A program made the translations under genes and the position numbers. A stretch of DNA of 7,464 nucleotides from the NCBI GenBank assembly GCA_964655115.1, contig CAZZKM010000038.1, positions 1 to 7,464 on the forward strand, read 5' to 3'. The stretch comes from ATZT02 sp964655115. Lineage in GTDB: Bacteria > Actinomycetota > Actinomycetes > S36-B12 > UBA5976. Positions 5,554 through 7,464 of the stretch are shown one piece after another. The notes under the pieces are model-generated. The model did no database searches, was not told where the DNA came from, and was given only the letters and a program-made list of their open reading frames with translations. Position 1 is the first letter of the stretch. Each line of letters begins with the position of its first letter.

Positions 5554-5874
5554 TTATAAATAGGCTGCAAGGTCTGCCAAAAGTGCAGGTTTTGGCTTTG
5601 CGCCCACGATGGTTTTTACTAATTGACCACCTTTATAAACATTCATAGTTGGAATTGAAGTAATTCCTAAAGCTTGGGCAACTTTTGGATTTTCATCAAC
5701 GTTAAGTTTGCCAATCACAATTTTGCCTTCGTTTTCTTTAGCAATTTCTTCCAATATTGGAGAAACCATTCGACATGGTCCACACCATTCAGCCCAGAAA
5801 TCAACTAAAACAGGAGTGGTCGCATTTTTAATTTCTGAATCAAAAGTTGCATCGGTGAAAATTTTTGTGGCCAT
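5554..5874 (-). CDS. trxA: Thioredoxin
   Basis: This is a cytosolic dithiol carrier that reduces protein disulfides and donates electrons to reductases. The 106 residues match the family length. The active site WCGPC lies at 30-34 (C31 and C34), the buried Asp is D25 in LVDFWAEW, and the cis-proline is P75 in SIPTM. The Gly-rich GGQLVKTIVGA (82-92) leads into the final helix. The ATG at 5874 is preceded by AAAAGGAA, the clearest ribosome site on this strand (5881-5888). It follows trxB by 15 bases and precedes cwlM by 21, so the three are surely one transcript, with TrxB as its reductase. Confidence 0.97.
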   Translation of the reverse strand: MATKIFTDATFDSEIKNATTPVLVDFWAEWCGPCRMVSPILEEIAKENEGKIVIGKLNVDENPKVAQALGITSIPTMNVYKGGQLVKTIVGAKPKPALLADLAAYL

Positions 5875-5889
5875 TTGTTTTTCCTTTTC

Positions 5890-6834
5890 TTATGCTGAAA
5901 AAATTCCTTGACTTGCTAAGAAGCGTTCAGCATCTAACGCTGCTTGACAACCTGTTCCTGCAGCTGTGATTGCTTGTCGATAAACATGATCAACAAGATC
6001 GCCACAGGCAAATACTCCTTCAATATTAGTTTTAGTGGATCCTGATTTAGTTAAGACATAACCATTTGGATCTAAATCGATTTGACCACTTAGTAGTTCA
6101 CTTCTTGGTTCGTGCCCAATTGCTACAAATAATCCTGTAATGGCAAGGCTTTTTTCTTGTCCGGTGATGGTGTCTTTTAATTTTAAGCCAGTAACTTTTT
6201 CTTCCCCTAAAATTTCTGCAACTTCTGAATTCCACACAAATTCAATTTTCTTATCATTCATGGCTCTTTGTTGCATAATTCTACTTGCTCTTAATTCACT
6301 TCTTCTATGAATTAAATAAACTTTGGAAGCAAATCTAGTTAAGAATGTTGCTTCTTCTACTGCTGAATCTCCACCACCTACAACTGCGATTGCTTGTTCT
6401 TTAAAAAAGAAACCATCGCAAGTTGCACAATAAGAAACACCTCTACCACTTAAAGTATTTTCTTTTGGTAAACCTAATTTTTTATATCCAGAACCGGTTG
6501 CAAGAATTACCGCTTTTGCTTGATAAGTATTTCCACTTCCATCTTGCACAACTTTTACATCTTTTGTTAAATCAACTTTTACAGCATCATCTGTAATAAA
6601 TCTTGCTCCAAATTTTTCAGCCTGTGCCCTTATTTCTTCCATAAGAGCAGGTCCCATAATTCCATTTCTAAAACCAGGAAAGTTTTCAACTTCGGTGGTG
6701 TTCATTAATGCACCACCTGCAGTAACAGATCCTTCTAAAACAATTGGTGAAAGTTGAGCACGAGCTGCATAAATTGCAGCAGTGTAGCCAGAAGGGCCAC
6801 TTCCAATAATTATTAATGGTTCAACTTTACTCAA
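5890..6834 (-). CDS. trxB: Thioredoxin reductase (NADPH, FAD)
   Basis: TrxB passes electrons from NADPH through FAD and a redox disulfide to thioredoxin. The 314 residues are typical of the low-molecular-weight bacterial type. FAD-binding GSGPSG lies at 11-16, with ATGSGYKKLG at 112-121. The redox pair is CATC (C136, C139). The NADPH site is GGGDSA at 153-158 followed by HRR at 176-178, the arginines expected to select the 2'-phosphate. The FAD-closing GVFACGDL is at 273-280. The start is TTG at 6832-6834: an in-frame stop lies two codons upstream and no ATG follows until residue 44. A partial Shine-Dalgarno (AGAG) sits about six bases before it. The weak start could limit reductase relative to TrxA. 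Confidence 0.97.
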   Translation of the reverse strand: MSKVEPLIIIGSGPSGYTAAIYAARAQLSPIVLEGSVTAGGALMNTTEVENFPGFRNGIMGPALMEEIRAQAEKFGARFITDDAVKVDLTKDVKVVQDGSGNTYQAKAVILATGSGYKKLGLPKENTLSGRGVSYCATCDGFFFKEQAIAVVGGGDSAVEEATFLTRFASKVYLIHRRSELRASRIMQQRAMNDKKIEFVWNSEVAEILGEEKVTGLKLKDTITGQEKSLAITGLFVAIGHEPRSELLSGQIDLDPNGYVLTKSGSTKTNIEGVFACGDLVDHVYRQAITAAGTGCQAALDAERFLASQGIFSA

Positions 6835-6922
6835 CTTTTACTCTATTCTTTAAAACAAGACTTAATTTATTACCTTTTAAATCTTAGTCTTTACTAAAAG
6901 AACTACAACTTAAAGACTCGCT
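6835..6922 (-). other. sigM-trxB spacer with inverted repeats and a promoter-like pair
   Basis: These 88 bases lie where mycobacteria carry an anti-sigma gene; no ORF fits. AGTCTTTA (6886-6893) is the inverse complement of TAAAGACT (6911-6918), an 8-bp stem with a 17-base loop. The same AGTCTT (6886-6891) can instead pair with AAGACT (6857-6862), so two exclusive hairpins are possible. Neither is followed by a T-run in the - direction, so this is not a clear terminator. Reading leftward, TTGTAG and, 16 bases on, TAAGAT could serve as a housekeeping-type promoter for trxB. All of this is weak, AT-rich evidence. Confidence 0.35.
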
Positions 6923-7426
6923 TTAGTTTTGTAATCGCAATTGTTTGGCAAGTTTTTCATGAGCCCGGTGGCACCTACTTTTAATTGTCCCTGGGGCGCA
7001 CTTTAATTTTTTAGCAGCATCCTTGATAGAAAAGCCTTCAAAATCAATAAGAAATACAACTTCTCTTTGATTTAGGGGCAAACTATTCAAAGCATTCAAT
7101 AAATCAAGAGAAAAATCTTTATGATTAATTTCTGTATCGTTAACTATTAAGTCATTTAAATTTTCTAGATTTTGTAATGATTTTAAACTTCTTAATTTAT
7201 CAATTGCAGCATTAGAAACTATTTTATAAATCCAGGTGGTAACTGCACTTTCTCCTCTAAATTTATGGGCACTTTTCATAATTGAAATCACGGAATTTTG
7301 CACCACATCTTCTGCGTCTTGATCGTTTTTTGTGATTCTAAATGCCACACTTTTCATTTTTGATTTATGTCTTATAAAAATTTCAGATAAAGCATCTTTT
7401 TCACCATTTATAAATAATTTAAGCAA
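6923..7426 (-). CDS. sigM: ECF RNA polymerase sigma factor, SigM-like
   Basis: An extracytoplasmic-function sigma factor that redirects RNA polymerase to stress promoters. The 167 residues show sigma region 2 (about 8-80), with DAEDVVQNSV at 37-46 and FRGESAVTTWIYKIVSNAAIDKLR at 56-79 (the -10 binding and melting part). Sigma region 4 (about 108-162) follows, with LPLNQREVVFLIDFEGFSIKDAA and the recognition helix GTIKSRCHRAHEKL (146-159). The KSRC stretch is typical of SigM-type proteins. Synteny with trxB-trxA-cwlM supports the name. The start is unsure: TTG at 7424-7426 has no Shine-Dalgarno and begins at the family's LLxLF motif. The frame stays open to the window edge without another ATG, GTG or TTG, so the gene may be truncated at 5'. 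No anti-sigma gene follows it. Confidence 0.88.
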   Translation of the reverse strand: MLKLFINGEKDALSEIFIRHKSKMKSVAFRITKNDQDAEDVVQNSVISIMKSAHKFRGESAVTTWIYKIVSNAAIDKLRSLKSLQNLENLNDLIVNDTEINHKDFSLDLLNALNSLPLNQREVVFLIDFEGFSIKDAAKKLKCAPGTIKSRCHRAHEKLAKQLRLQN

Positions 7427-7464
7427 ATATTTTTTGATTTTAAAACAATAAAATATTACACAAA

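Noticed and set aside
1..7464. CRISPR arrays, insertion sequences, tRNA/rRNA genes, prophage or attachment sites
   Set aside because: No spaced direct repeats, transposase frames, terminal inverted repeats or RNA-gene signatures were seen; the region is core origin-proximal sequence.

Overview
The window is an origin-proximal chromosomal segment from an AT-rich (roughly 33-38% GC by eye) actinobacterium. The gene order is the conserved actinobacterial one next to oriC: end of rnpA, yidD, yidC, jag/khpB, rsmG, parA and parB on the + strand, then a cwlM-type gene, trxA, trxB and a sigM-type ECF sigma gene on the - strand. From memory this matches the Mycobacterium tuberculosis order Rv3923c-Rv3911, minus two genes: the anti-sigma gene between sigM and trxB, and the gene between parB and cwlM. 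Low GC, very tight packing and actinobacterial synteny suggest a streamlined aquatic lineage such as Nanopelagicales (acI-like). That placement is inference.

Layout. Positions 1-57 hold the RNase P protein tail, overlapped by yidD (50-373). A 91-bp gap leads to yidC (465-1382). A 53-bp gap holds a parS site, then jag (1436-1915), rsmG (1912-2553), a 33-codon gene (2553-2654), parA (2651-3538) and parB (3539-4447). From jag onward every junction overlaps by a few bases or abuts. A second parS lies inside the first codons of rsmG. parB meets cwlM (4444-5532, - strand) with their stop codons overlapping. Leftward-reading cwlM, trxA (5554-5874) and trxB (5890-6834) form a compact operon behind sigM (6923-7426 or beyond the window edge).

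Work of the genes. YidD/YidC handle membrane-protein insertion, KhpB/Jag is an RNA-binding partner, RsmG modifies 16S rRNA, and ParA, ParB and the two parS sites segregate the origin. CwlM is a peptidoglycan-linked protein without an export signal. TrxA and TrxB form the thioredoxin system, and SigM is a stress-type sigma factor.

The most unusual item is the 33-residue gene between rsmG and parA. It has the strongest Shine-Dalgarno sequence in the window, is coupled to both neighbours (TAATG and ATGA), and carries the octapeptide KPSDLGWP twice. All four base differences between the repeat copies are synonymous. I do not recognise the family; it is the best candidate here for an undescribed component, plausibly tied to chromosome segregation.
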